A DNA stretch of 50,607 bases from Bacteroidota bacterium (GTDB lineage: Bacteria > Bacteroidota > Ignavibacteria > Ignavibacteriales > Ignavibacteriaceae). A program made the position numbers and the translations under genes. Below are positions 1 to 7,587 of this stretch, in pieces. The notes under the pieces are model-generated. The model did no database searches. It was given only the letters and a program-made list of their open reading frames with translations, and was not told the DNA's origin. The DNA is taken from NCBI GenBank assembly GCA_021824565.1, contig JAKAKL010000035.1, positions 1-50,607 of the forward strand, in the 5' to 3' direction. Each line of letters starts with the position of its first letter. Positions within the stretch are counted from its first letter, which is position 1.

Positions 1-80
1 TTTTTTAGATTAACAATTCTAAATTTTTTTATATCTAAATAGTTGATGGACTACGCAGTAGAATACTATCGTCCGCCTCG
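1..80 (+). repeat. 80-bp leader-like element, copy 1
   Basis: This stretch matches 2365-2444 without gaps at about 73 of 80 positions. The last 40 bases (41-80) are nearly invariant and can fold as a GGAC/GTCC stem (49-52 with 71-74) enclosing an AGTA/TACT stem (58-61 with 64-67). Copy 2 lies just upstream of the four-gene paralogue array, so the element may be a promoter or structured leader. A TTG (43-45) with TACTAT 18 bases further on (64-69) is a partial match to a Bacteroidota-type promoter. It begins at base 1, so it may extend beyond the window. The repeat itself is certain; its role is inference. Confidence 0.75.
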
Positions 81-99
81 ATAAACCCGATGCTCGAAG

Positions 100-295
100 C
101 TGATTCAAAAGCATAGACTAAGCCCGTCAGGGCGTGTCTGCAGCAGATTAAAAAGTTTTACGAAATTAGAAAAAGCCCGGGGATAGATCATGAGATAATC
201 CTATCTTTGTTAAAAAACCTTAACAAGCAGAAATTATTAAGGCAGACTGACGGCGATTATAATCCGTGAAGAACTCAGCTGGCTTTTTTATTTTT
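100..295 (+). ncRNA. Possible structured RNA with 3' U-rich end
   Basis: No convincing gene lies in 1-430. The stretch after the 80-bp element has several potential stems. AGAC-GCCC pairs with GGGC-GTCT at 115-139 around a GTCA loop. CCTTAA (218-223) pairs with TTAAGG (237-242), and ACGG (250-253) with CCGT (264-267). AAAAAGCC (170-177) pairs with GGCTTTTT (281-288) as a closing stem that runs into a U-rich tail. This looks like a small RNA of about 200 nt transcribed rightward from the element at 1-80. It does not match tmRNA, SRP RNA or RNase P signatures that I know. By-eye folding in AT-rich DNA is weak evidence. Confidence 0.3.
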
Positions 296-430
296 ATCCT
301 TAAATTAATTTCATAAAGTTATTGAATTCATAATGTACCAAAGTAGATTTGTATAATATGAATAAGGCGCCTAAATGTAAGACGTCAAACTCTGAAGGAT
401 GAATATTGATGTATAAGATATAATAAAATT

Positions 431-1159
431 TTAAATTATCAATTTACTTGCAGCATCTAAGGCAATTCCCACAAGAATAGCGATGGAAAAACTAAGCAAG
501 GTACCGATGAGAATATATTCCGCCACTTTATGCTGATTGTTGTTTTTTGTTTCGCCAAAGCGAAAAATAGATTTAGCTGCAATCAGGAAGCCGATTGCTC
601 CAAACTGGTTTTGAAGAATAAATGTAAGAATCAACACTCTTTCAATTATTCCTATCCACATACCGGCACTCTTCAAACTATCGCCGGAGCCGTCTATATC
701 ATTTGTCCACTTTGAAGTAAATTTGTTAATTAATACGGACGAAGGGACCGTAACAATTATATAGGCTAAAAAAAGCAGCCAGAATTTTGTTTCGTTAAAT
801 AAAAAATACAAATCATTTTTTAAGCTTGGGAACTGGGAAGTATATGCCGCCCAGCATACTAATATTATAATTATATGAAGTGACTGATCTGCAATAAGAA
901 TTGCCGTCGTATTTTTTTTAATGTAAGATTTAGTCACGTCTATTAAAAAATGTGAAACGGTAATTATCAACACACCCCATAAGAACGAGAAAGACCAGGC
1001 AGCTAAATAAGTCAACAGCAGTATTATAAATATGTGAAGATAAAGGTATTTTGAATTTATTTTCTTTTCCGCCTTTTCTTTTACCCAAACGTTCGGCTGG
1101 AAAATAAAATCGGCAATAAAATGCGCCGTTAGTAATCTTATTAGCAAAATTAAGTTCAT
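431..1159 (-). CDS. DUF3307 family membrane protein
   Basis: A 242-residue integral membrane protein with about seven hydrophobic segments. The N-terminal motif LLTAHFIADFIFQPN is typical of the DUF3307 family, whose function is unknown. The start codon overlaps the stop of the upstream satD-like gene by four bases (ATGA), so the two are translationally coupled. DUF3307 and SatD-type proteins are commonly found as neighbours, which supports both calls. No enzyme motif is visible. Expression should depend on the satD promoter at 1888-1917. Confidence 0.8.
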   Translation of the reverse strand: MNLILLIRLLTAHFIADFIFQPNVWVKEKAEKKINSKYLYLHIFIILLLTYLAAWSFSFLWGVLIITVSHFLIDVTKSYIKKNTTAILIADQSLHIIIILVCWAAYTSQFPSLKNDLYFLFNETKFWLLFLAYIIVTVPSSVLINKFTSKWTNDIDGSGDSLKSAGMWIGIIERVLILTFILQNQFGAIGFLIAAKSIFRFGETKNNNQHKVAEYILIGTLLSFSIAILVGIALDAASKLII

Positions 1160-1848
1160 ATTTTTAAGGTCAGCAGTTTTTCAAATCTTTTAAGGAATAA
1201 TTCTATGCTCTTTAAATTTGCGCCGATTATTCTTTTTCTTACTGCGGGCTGTGAAATTTTTAATTTCTTCGCCGTCATTTGCTGTGTCTTATTTTTTAAT
1301 AATTTTAAATAAACAGCTTCCGCCTGCTCCATTGTCCATTTGTTTATTATTGTATCGATGAAATAACATTCAACTTCCAGTTCCCCGTTTACGTCTTGCC
1401 AGGGGGTTTTAATTTTTAAATTTTGATTACTATTTTTGATTTCGTCAAGCAGCTTACCTGAGAAATTAAATGCTTCTCCGTCCGACTCAATCACTTTATC
1501 TGCGTTAAATCCTATTTTGCCTATTCCTATGGCAACTCTGGCATCCAGTTTATTTCCAGAAGTTTTTGTTTTTGATTTGGTAAGTGCAAGACTTCTCAGC
1601 TTTGCCCTTATTAATACGCTTATCAATAATGCTTTGCCTGGCTGCTTAATAACGGCTTGAAAGCTGTCGCCCCTATAAATTTCGAATGGCTTTTCAATAG
1701 CTGCCGAAAATTCAAGCGTTAATTCTTTAAAGGTTTTCTGCATTGCGAATAATAATTGCTTCCTCTTTCCATATACCGATGAAGAGCCAATTATGTCGCC
1801 TGTTATAACAGAATAATAAGCTGCTGTTTCTTTAGTTTCTCTTTTCAA
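1156..1848 (-). CDS. satD: SatD family protein with C-terminal helix-turn-helix
   Basis: A 230-residue protein. Near the N-terminus is VITGDIIGSS (about residues 14-23), the hallmark of the SatD family, named for a streptococcal acid-tolerance locus. The C-terminal part (about 190-220, MTAKKLKISQPAVRKRI) reads as a sigma-like or LuxR-like helix-turn-helix, so the protein probably binds DNA. It is the first gene of a two-gene leftward operon with the DUF3307 gene. Its promoter carries three regularly spaced palindromes, and autoregulation through its own HTH is a reasonable inference. The biochemical role of SatD is not established. Confidence 0.8.
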   Translation of the reverse strand: MKRETKETAAYYSVITGDIIGSSSVYGKRKQLLFAMQKTFKELTLEFSAAIEKPFEIYRGDSFQAVIKQPGKALLISVLIRAKLRSLALTKSKTKTSGNKLDARVAIGIGKIGFNADKVIESDGEAFNFSGKLLDEIKNSNQNLKIKTPWQDVNGELEVECYFIDTIINKWTMEQAEAVYLKLLKNKTQQMTAKKLKISQPAVRKRIIGANLKSIELFLKRFEKLLTLKI

Positions 1849-1887
1849 ATATCTACTGGTTATTATCTTCTAAAACTTACTGCGCAT

Positions 1888-1917
1888 AATATAAACATAT
1901 AGGGTTATAATTGTCAA
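1888..1917 (-). promoter_or_regulatory. satD promoter
   Basis: On the minus strand a perfect -35 box TTGACA (1912-1917) is followed after 18 bases by TATATT (1888-1893). Transcription would start near 1880, giving a leader of about 30 nt before the ATG at 1848. The first palindrome of the operator array lies between the two boxes, a classical repressor position. Confidence 0.65.
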
Positions 1918-1966
1918 ATATAACCGTTAGGGGTTATAATGACGTTAAATAACCAATAAGGGTTAT
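1891..1966. promoter_or_regulatory. Three 29-bp-spaced palindromic operators
   Basis: Three copies of ATAACC-N6-GGTTAT lie at 1891-1908 (left arm ATAAAC, one mismatch), 1920-1937 and 1949-1966. The start-to-start distance is exactly 29 bp both times. The first copy lies in the spacer of the satD promoter. Each right arm also reads TATAAT on the plus strand (1906-1911, 1935-1940, 1964-1969), so a rightward promoter cannot be excluded. The array is too short and its units too degenerate for CRISPR. Confidence 0.7.
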
Positions 1967-1967
1967 A

Positions 1968-2308
1968 ATGCAAGGAGAGCCGGGCTCTGAATTAATTATG
2001 ATAGACTTGAAGGTTATCTATTTAATAATAATTAAGAAACTAAATACCGATATCTTAAATGCCGATCAAACATTTGACAACTTCAACACTGCAAGAATTG
2101 GCTATCAGACGCCGGTAAAAAAAACTTTGTCTTTATGAAACAGAGGATAGAACTTGCATCCCAAACATATACCGAAGGCGGTTTCGAAAAACAAGAATAT
2201 CAGGCAGATAAAACAGATGGGACCGGTTATCTGGCTGTAAGCATTTACAATAACCAGGTGAATAAAGATTGTGGATGCCGGAATCACCCAGATTATCCAT
2301 TGAGTTAG
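1968..2308 (+). pseudogene. Possible frameshifted small ORF or gene remnant
   Basis: The 632-bp stretch between satD and the paralogue array has no intact gene. A 56-codon frame from ATG 1968 ends at 2138. A second 57-codon frame (ATG 2135, stop 2308) continues in another register. The switch falls at an A8 run (2117-2124), where one slipped base would join them into one protein of about 112 residues ending in a CGC-containing tail. No family is recognised and no good ribosome site is seen at 1968. A short GC palindrome lies at 1976-1988. The coding status is doubtful. Confidence 0.25.
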
Positions 2309-2364
2309 AATTATGGTTTTATTGTTTCGCGATATATTATAATAAATATCATGATGGCTTTAAA

Positions 2365-2444
2365 TTTTTTAGGTTTACAATTTTAAATTTTGTTATATTT
2401 AAATAGTTGATGGACTACGCAGTAGATTACTATCGTCCGCCGCG
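2365..2444 (+). repeat. 80-bp leader-like element, copy 2
   Basis: Second copy of the element at 1-80, about 91% identical and gap-free. Identity stops about 37 bp before the start codon of the first array gene. The TTG (2407-2409) and TACTAT (2428-2433) pair is preserved, as is the foldback around the AGTA/TACT stem, where the only change in the core is one loop base. The position just upstream of an operon suggests a promoter or leader. Confidence 0.75.
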
Positions 2445-2480
2445 AAAAAATAATATGTATAATATTTAAGGTGGCTGTTT

Positions 2481-3647
2481 ATGAAAGAGGAAAATACGGA
2501 CAATAAGGGTGAAGGCGAATCGTCGAAAGAGGGGAGCAAGAAGCTTACCGAAGATGAAATCTTTGAGTTGAAAAAGAAAGAATGCCTCGAAGAGATAAAT
2601 AAAAATCCCAAATACCAGGAAGAGTTTGAAAAGTACAACCCCTATTCATTAGACTCTTTCAAATCCAGATACGCCGCCGCAAAAGCGAATATCTCCATCT
2701 ATGGAAATAATTATATTAGGAATGAAGAAAGAATTGCAATGCTCTACCGTGCAGAAGCGGAGGAGAGATTCTGGGACATACAGCAGAAAAAGTTATTTGA
2801 TCTTCAATGCCGTTGGCGCGCCGAAGAAATAAAAATTCCGGAGATTGTAATCAGCGAAGAATTTCATTACTGGGAAGAGCATATAAGCATTTGCCCCTTT
2901 ATTCCCAATATTACACAGCAAGAACTGGATCTGTACATGGAGTTCATTTCATCCTTCCCTTACGATGAAAAAATTGAGTGGGTTGGAAATTGGCAGGACT
3001 ATGACGAATTCAAAATGCACTTAACGAAAGACGCTAACGCCGAATGGGACAGCGAGGAATATTCTCTATGGTATAAATTCCACGACTCGAGGACCGGACA
3101 AAATTTATTTCAAACGCTGCCTGATATTCGCGGGAAAAAAGAAAATTTCTATCTTGATATAATAAGAGAGAGAAGGAGAAAAGAGAGAGAAGAACATGAA
3201 AAGAATAGTCCGGCTAATAATACCGATAAGCGTCCTGACCTTAATAGTTATTATGAAGATTATGAAAAGTTTATCAAACGGTTTGAAGACGTAAAATTAT
3301 TGGATCTGCATAAAGCCAACGACCGGCGCGAAGGAATGGACGAGGATCGCGGTCTTAATAATGCGATAGAAACTCTTCAAACTGCGGATGAAACAGTTGA
3401 AGCGGATTATAATGAAAACTGGCGGCAGGGAATAATCGATGCGGCAAACGGTTATAGGAGAAAAAGAATACTCCAGGAACTTCCTAAGACTTATAAGGAT
3501 TATAAATTCAGGTTAAGCTTAAATCTGCTGCCTGAAGATACATCCAAAATTAGTCGTGATCATAAAGCAGCTATGGTCAAGTTGTTGAAGAAAGAAATTC
3601 TTGAAGCAAGGAAAATTAATGGCGAGCCTGAGGATTTTAATTTTTAA
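2481..3647 (+). CDS. Array paralogue 1, unknown family
   Basis: A 388-residue, highly charged, probably cytoplasmic protein with no signal peptide or membrane segment. I do not recognise the family. Features shared with the three following genes are: a charged coiled-coil-like N-terminus (1-50); a helical block WDIQQKKLFDLQ followed by RAEEIKIPEI; CPFIPNITQQE; WQDY; an IRG..E.FY motif near the middle; NWRQGII.AAN; and the C-terminal tail NGEPEDFNF. AAGGTGG precedes ATG 2481. It is the first gene of a tight four-gene operon behind the 80-bp element. A tandem paralogue array could be immunity, sensor or structural proteins, but no partner gene shows which. Confidence 0.85.
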   Translation: MKEENTDNKGEGESSKEGSKKLTEDEIFELKKKECLEEINKNPKYQEEFEKYNPYSLDSFKSRYAAAKANISIYGNNYIRNEERIAMLYRAEAEERFWDIQQKKLFDLQCRWRAEEIKIPEIVISEEFHYWEEHISICPFIPNITQQELDLYMEFISSFPYDEKIEWVGNWQDYDEFKMHLTKDANAEWDSEEYSLWYKFHDSRTGQNLFQTLPDIRGKKENFYLDIIRERRRKEREEHEKNSPANNTDKRPDLNSYYEDYEKFIKRFEDVKLLDLHKANDRREGMDEDRGLNNAIETLQTADETVEADYNENWRQGIIDAANGYRRKRILQELPKTYKDYKFRLSLNLLPEDTSKISRDHKAAMVKLLKKEILEARKINGEPEDFNF

Positions 3648-3780
3648 CGGAGAGAAAAATGGAAGAAGATAAAAACCAAAATGAAAGCTATGCTGAAAAG
3701 TTTGAGAGGGAAAAAAAAGAAAGGGAGGAGAAGTTCAAGAAACTTGAAGCTGAATTTTTAGTCGATTTAAAAACTAATCC
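3610..3780 (+). repeat. 171-bp duplicated gene-junction block, copy 1
   Basis: The block spans the last 12 codons of array gene 1, the 11-bp intergenic gap with its ribosome site, and the first 40 or so codons of gene 2. It matches 5956-6126 (offset 2346) with a single base difference seen, although the flanking gene bodies have diverged well beyond that. Confidence 0.9.
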
Positions 3781-4810
3781 TAGATACATTCCCTTTTTCG
3801 AACCTTTTAGTATTATCTCGGTTGAAAATTTTAAGATGTATTATTCCCATAGGAAGGCAGAACTAATTGTATACGGCAAAAATGCAATTGATAATGAAGA
3901 TCAAAGCCTTTCCAGGTATTCCCAAATGGCTGGCGAAAAGATATGGGAGATACAGCAGGAAAAATTATTAAGGCTTAATTTTAAATGGAACGCCGAGCTT
4001 ATTAAGATTAAAGAAGTTGATACAACATGGGATTTTGACTATTGGTCGCTTCATATCGTAAGATGTCCTTTTATTCCGGCAATTACTCAAGAAGAATTCG
4101 ATGAATATATGGATTATATAAAATCGAGCACGTTTGAAGAGATAAAATATGAGCCTGCGTTATGGCAGGATATAGAGAGCTATAAGAGTCAATATTTATC
4201 CGGTTCAACGGAGGAATATTATGGAGATGGAACGCCATACTGGTACAGGTACAATGAAAAGAAGAGAGGTCTGGCGGACATTTACAAATTGCCGTACATA
4301 CGAGGCGATAAAGAAGAATTCTATAGCAAGCTCTATTTCGAGGAGCAGGAGAAAGGAAAAGAAAAGAAGAATATTGTGAAGAATGATCAAGACGACAGAC
4401 CGTACTTGAGCGCTTATGATAATGAACAGTTCGAAGAATTCATAAAGCTCTTTGAAGACAACCGGCTTTTAAGAATACACAGGGCATTTGAAAAAGATAA
4501 AGAGCGCGACACGGACAGCGAACTTAATGAGGCGTTAAAAGTTTTGCAGCCGGAACCGGTTAATATAGAAATCCGGTATAATAAAGACTGGAGGCAGGGA
4601 TTGATAGAGGCTGCCAATGAGTATCAGAAAAAAAGACTTATCGAGGAACTGTCAAAGTCTTACAAGAAATATTTGTTTAGGATAAATGCAGGTCTTCAGT
4701 TTGAAGAAAACGATTCTTCAGAAAATTTAGACTATGCAACTGCCTTCCATAAAAAAATAATTTTGCAGGGCAGGGCGCTGAATAACGAACCGGAAGATTT
4801 TAATTTTTAG
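3659..4810 (+). CDS. Array paralogue 2, unknown family
   Basis: A 383-residue member of the same unrecognised family as genes 1, 3 and 4. It keeps the CPFIPAITQEE motif, WQDIE, the IRGDKEEFY motif and the NEPEDFNF tail. It is the most diverged copy in the middle: WNAELIKIKEV replaces the RAE-IKIPEI block. The first 40 residues are almost identical to those of gene 4 because of the duplicated junction block. GGAGAG lies 6-11 bases before the ATG. Only 11 bp separate it from gene 1. Confidence 0.85.
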   Translation: MEEDKNQNESYAEKFEREKKEREEKFKKLEAEFLVDLKTNPRYIPFFEPFSIISVENFKMYYSHRKAELIVYGKNAIDNEDQSLSRYSQMAGEKIWEIQQEKLLRLNFKWNAELIKIKEVDTTWDFDYWSLHIVRCPFIPAITQEEFDEYMDYIKSSTFEEIKYEPALWQDIESYKSQYLSGSTEEYYGDGTPYWYRYNEKKRGLADIYKLPYIRGDKEEFYSKLYFEEQEKGKEKKNIVKNDQDDRPYLSAYDNEQFEEFIKLFEDNRLLRIHRAFEKDKERDTDSELNEALKVLQPEPVNIEIRYNKDWRQGLIEAANEYQKKRLIEELSKSYKKYLFRINAGLQFEENDSSENLDYATAFHKKIILQGRALNNEPEDFNF

Positions 4811-4820
4811 AAAGTTGATT

Positions 4821-5993
4821 ATGAATGAAGAAGAGAATAAAACAGTGAACGATGAAACATCGTCATCGAAGGCAGTCAGCCCCGAAGATGAACGAAAGAT
4901 AAAGTATGATAATTTATACGCAAAGTTTTTATCAGAGCTGAATACCGATCCGAAATACAAAGTCTTTTTTGATAAATACACGCCAAACGGAGCCGGTGCT
5001 TTTAAAGATCGCTTTGCTCACCGCAAGACACTTTACACTTTGCATGGAGATTATGATCTGCAAAGTGAGGATGATATGGCATCCAGGTATTATGATATTG
5101 CATCGGAAAAAATTTGGGAAATACAGCAGCGCAAATTATTTGACATGCAATGCAACTGGAGAGCGGAACAAATTAAAATTCCCGAAATAGTAATAGGTCA
5201 TTCATTTGTAACATGGGGCGAGCATATCAAAAGCTGTCCCTTCCTATCGCCAATTACACCGGAAGAATTTGAAATGTATATGTCTTTCATTCAAATGAGT
5301 CCATACGAAGATATTTTTGATCCGGTAGAAGACTGGCAGGATTATGAAGGATATAAAGATTGGAATTCCAACTGGGATAGGTATGATTGCGATGCGCCGG
5401 AAATTCCGGGATGGTATCAATTTTACGAGTCAAGAACGGGTATGGGAGCGTTATATCTTCTTCCCGATATTCGAGGCGATAAGGAGGATTTTTATATTAG
5501 CCTTAGAAGAACAAAGCGGGAACAAGAGTTTGAAGAAAAGAACCATGAGAAACCAGAATATAAAACTAATGAACTTCCGCTGCTGTTTTTCAACGAAGAA
5601 AACATTTTGAAGTTCATGGAGAAGTTTGAAAACCCGGAGCTTATTTATTATGAAGAGACATATAAGAAATATGAGGATATTGAACAGGACGAAGAATTGA
5701 AAGAAGCCATTTTAATATTGCAGACAGCGGATGAAACAGTAGATGTAGAAGATAATGTCCACTGGCGGAGAGGAATAATTCAGGCTGCAAACGAATATAC
5801 AAAAAAGAGACTGATTGAAGAACTTCCGAAAGCCTACGCCGATTATCTATTACGAATTAAAAACGGGATTCCATTTAATGAAGGAGAGGAAACTCTGCGG
5901 GACAAGTGGCACTTTGATATAGATAAGATGATAAAAAATAATATCCTGGACGGGCGGAAAATTAATGGCGAGCCTGAGGATTTTAATTTTTAA
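4821..5993 (+). CDS. Array paralogue 3, unknown family
   Basis: A 390-residue paralogue. ATG 4821 is preferred over the in-frame TTG at 4815, which would add two residues. Conserved family blocks are all present: WEIQQRKLFDMQ, RAEQIKIPEIV, CPFLSPITPEEFEMYM, WQDYEGYK, YESRTGMGALYLLPDIRGDKEDFY, WRRGIIQAANEY and the tail NGEPEDFNF. The N-terminus is unlike those of genes 2 and 4. It lies 10 bp after gene 2 and 11 bp before gene 4, as part of one operon. Acidic and lysine-rich, with no export signal. Function unknown. Confidence 0.85.
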   Translation: MNEEENKTVNDETSSSKAVSPEDERKIKYDNLYAKFLSELNTDPKYKVFFDKYTPNGAGAFKDRFAHRKTLYTLHGDYDLQSEDDMASRYYDIASEKIWEIQQRKLFDMQCNWRAEQIKIPEIVIGHSFVTWGEHIKSCPFLSPITPEEFEMYMSFIQMSPYEDIFDPVEDWQDYEGYKDWNSNWDRYDCDAPEIPGWYQFYESRTGMGALYLLPDIRGDKEDFYISLRRTKREQEFEEKNHEKPEYKTNELPLLFFNEENILKFMEKFENPELIYYEETYKKYEDIEQDEELKEAILILQTADETVDVEDNVHWRRGIIQAANEYTKKRLIEELPKAYADYLLRIKNGIPFNEGEETLRDKWHFDIDKMIKNNILDGRKINGEPEDFNF

Positions 5994-6126
5994 CGGAGAG
6001 AAAAATGGAAGAAGATAAAAACCAAAATGAAAGCTATGCTGAAAAGTTTGAGAGGGAAAAAAAAGAAAGGGAGGAAAAGTTCAAGAAACTTGAAGCTGAA
6101 TTTTTAGTCGATTTAAAAACTAATCC
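5956..6126 (+). repeat. 171-bp duplicated gene-junction block, copy 2
   Basis: Second copy of the junction block, here covering the 3' end of gene 3 and the 5' end of gene 4. One G-to-A difference from copy 1 was seen, in the GAGGAGAAG/GAGGAAAAG stretch. It indicates recent tandem duplication or gene conversion within the array. Confidence 0.9.
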
Positions 6127-7183
6127 CCGATATTCAGATTTCTTTGAAGGATACAGTCAATCAAGCGTAGAGCACTTCGCGGAGAGATTCGCACACCATA
6201 AAGCATTGCTGTTAGTTTACGGCGGTTACAGCCTCGATGAAGAAGAAAACTATATAACAAAGTATTATGAAAAAGGCGAGGAACTAATCTGGGATATCCA
6301 GCAGCGCAAACTCTTCGACCTTCAAATAAAATGGAGAGCGGAGCAAATCAAAATACCCGAGATCGAAATATGCATTGAGTTTGAGTACTGGGAAAAACAT
6401 ATTAAGTCATGTCCTTTCATCACTCCGATCACTCAAGACGAATTTGAACTATACATGGCTTATCTTAATGACAGTTCTTATGAAGACATTTTTTACTGGG
6501 ATTATTACAGCAGCGATTACCAGGATTACGAAGAATTGAAAAAGTTCTATTTTTATCTCGACAAGCATGAAGAATATTATAAAGAACCGCCTCCCTGGTA
6601 TGAATTCTACGAATCAAGGACCGGGCTTAGCGCTTTATACCTTCTGCCGGATATTAGAGGTACCAAAGAAGATTTTTATTTTCATCTTTACTATGAAGAT
6701 AAAAAGAAGAGAGAGGCAGAAAAAAATAAGGACATACCTAAAGTTGAAGTTAAGTATGAATATAAGGACAATATTCCGTTGGATTACGGCTTTATGCAGG
6801 AGTTCGTCAAAAAGTTTGAAGATGAGGATACATTCCGGAAATATTTAGGTTACAGAAGAATAATAGAAATGGAACATGACGATGATTTAGCCGAAGCACG
6901 CGATACCCTGCAATACGCAGATAGGATTATGCCGATTTATTATAATAAAAACTGGAAGGAGGGCATTTTCGAAGCCGCACATAATTATGAGAAGATAAAA
7001 TTAATAGAAGAAATGCCAAAGGTGTACGCCGATTACCTGTTCCGATTAAGAACCGGTATTGGATTTGAAGATGACGAAGCCGAGGTAAGGACAAAATATT
7101 TAGATGATTTGATTGTGGATTTTAAGAATGAAATTCTTGAAGGCAGATTGCTTAACGGCGAGCCTGCTGATTTTAATTTTTAA
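6005..7183 (+). CDS. Array paralogue 4, unknown family
   Basis: A 392-residue paralogue whose N-terminal 40 residues come from the same duplicated block as gene 2. The central part most resembles gene 3 (WDIQQRKLFDLQ, RAEQIKIPEIE, CPFITPITQDEFELYM, YESRTGLSALYLLPDIRGTKEDFY). The tail is NGEPADFNF, with Ala in place of Glu. It is thus a mosaic: a gene 2-like start on a gene 3-like body. It is the last gene of the array; no terminator is obvious directly after it. Function unknown. Confidence 0.85.
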   Translation: MEEDKNQNESYAEKFEREKKEREEKFKKLEAEFLVDLKTNPRYSDFFEGYSQSSVEHFAERFAHHKALLLVYGGYSLDEEENYITKYYEKGEELIWDIQQRKLFDLQIKWRAEQIKIPEIEICIEFEYWEKHIKSCPFITPITQDEFELYMAYLNDSSYEDIFYWDYYSSDYQDYEELKKFYFYLDKHEEYYKEPPPWYEFYESRTGLSALYLLPDIRGTKEDFYFHLYYEDKKKREAEKNKDIPKVEVKYEYKDNIPLDYGFMQEFVKKFEDEDTFRKYLGYRRIIEMEHDDDLAEARDTLQYADRIMPIYYNKNWKEGIFEAAHNYEKIKLIEEMPKVYADYLFRLRTGIGFEDDEAEVRTKYLDDLIVDFKNEILEGRLLNGEPADFNF

Positions 7184-7587
7184 AATGAATTTGCCGAGTG
7201 TCAATTGGGGCTTTATGGAATTAAGCAGGGAATGTTTGACCGTTTGTTGAGAGTCGATTATTCGGATAAAAGAATACCTGCCCTAAATTAGTAAAATAAA
7301 ATTTCTCAGATCTCAAAGTTTCAATCTTTTAGTCTGGAGTAAATGCTTCACAAATATTTTCAGACTTCTTCAACTATTTTCCAGCGATAGATAGGAATAT
7401 TCTTTTTCGGGGAAAAGAAGGCTGCCAATGTTTTAATACAGGATAAGTAACATCGATTTTTCATCTATCATATTTAAGTAGATTATATATTAGTAAACAT
7501 TTACAAACAATAATAAACTTGACTATTTAATAATTATTTTATAATTTACGGATAGAAATTATATTAACCATAGAAAGGAGCGTTTTA
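7184..7587. other. Intergenic region after the paralogue array
   Basis: No gene is supported here. In frame with array gene 4, just after its stop, about 35 further sense codons (7184-7288) read through to a TAG. This may be a decayed 3' extension or chance. The right part holds the palindrome GTAAA-CA-TTTAC (7493-7504) and a promoter-like pair before the gene at 7588. Confidence 0.4.
7519..7545 (+). promoter_or_regulatory. Putative promoter of the 7588-8584 gene pair
   Basis: TTGACT (7519-7524) and TATAAT (7540-7545) are separated by 15 bases, slightly short for a sigma-70-like promoter. The palindrome GTAAACATTTAC at 7493-7504 lies just upstream and could be a binding site. Confidence 0.45.

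Noticed and set aside
118-133. Similarity of the AAGCCCGTCAGGGCG stretch to a cloning-vector sequence, suggesting contamination
   Set aside because: Only about 15 bases agree and they form a small hairpin; the flanks are native AT-rich sequence.
1891-1966. Short CRISPR-like array
   Set aside because: Only three units; the conserved part is a short palindrome with 11-bp gaps and there are no cas genes. An operator array fits better.
2105-2287. 60-codon minus-strand open frame in the gap before the array
   Set aside because: Cys/Phe-rich antisense translation without a ribosome site; the plus-strand frames are slightly more protein-like and even these are doubtful.
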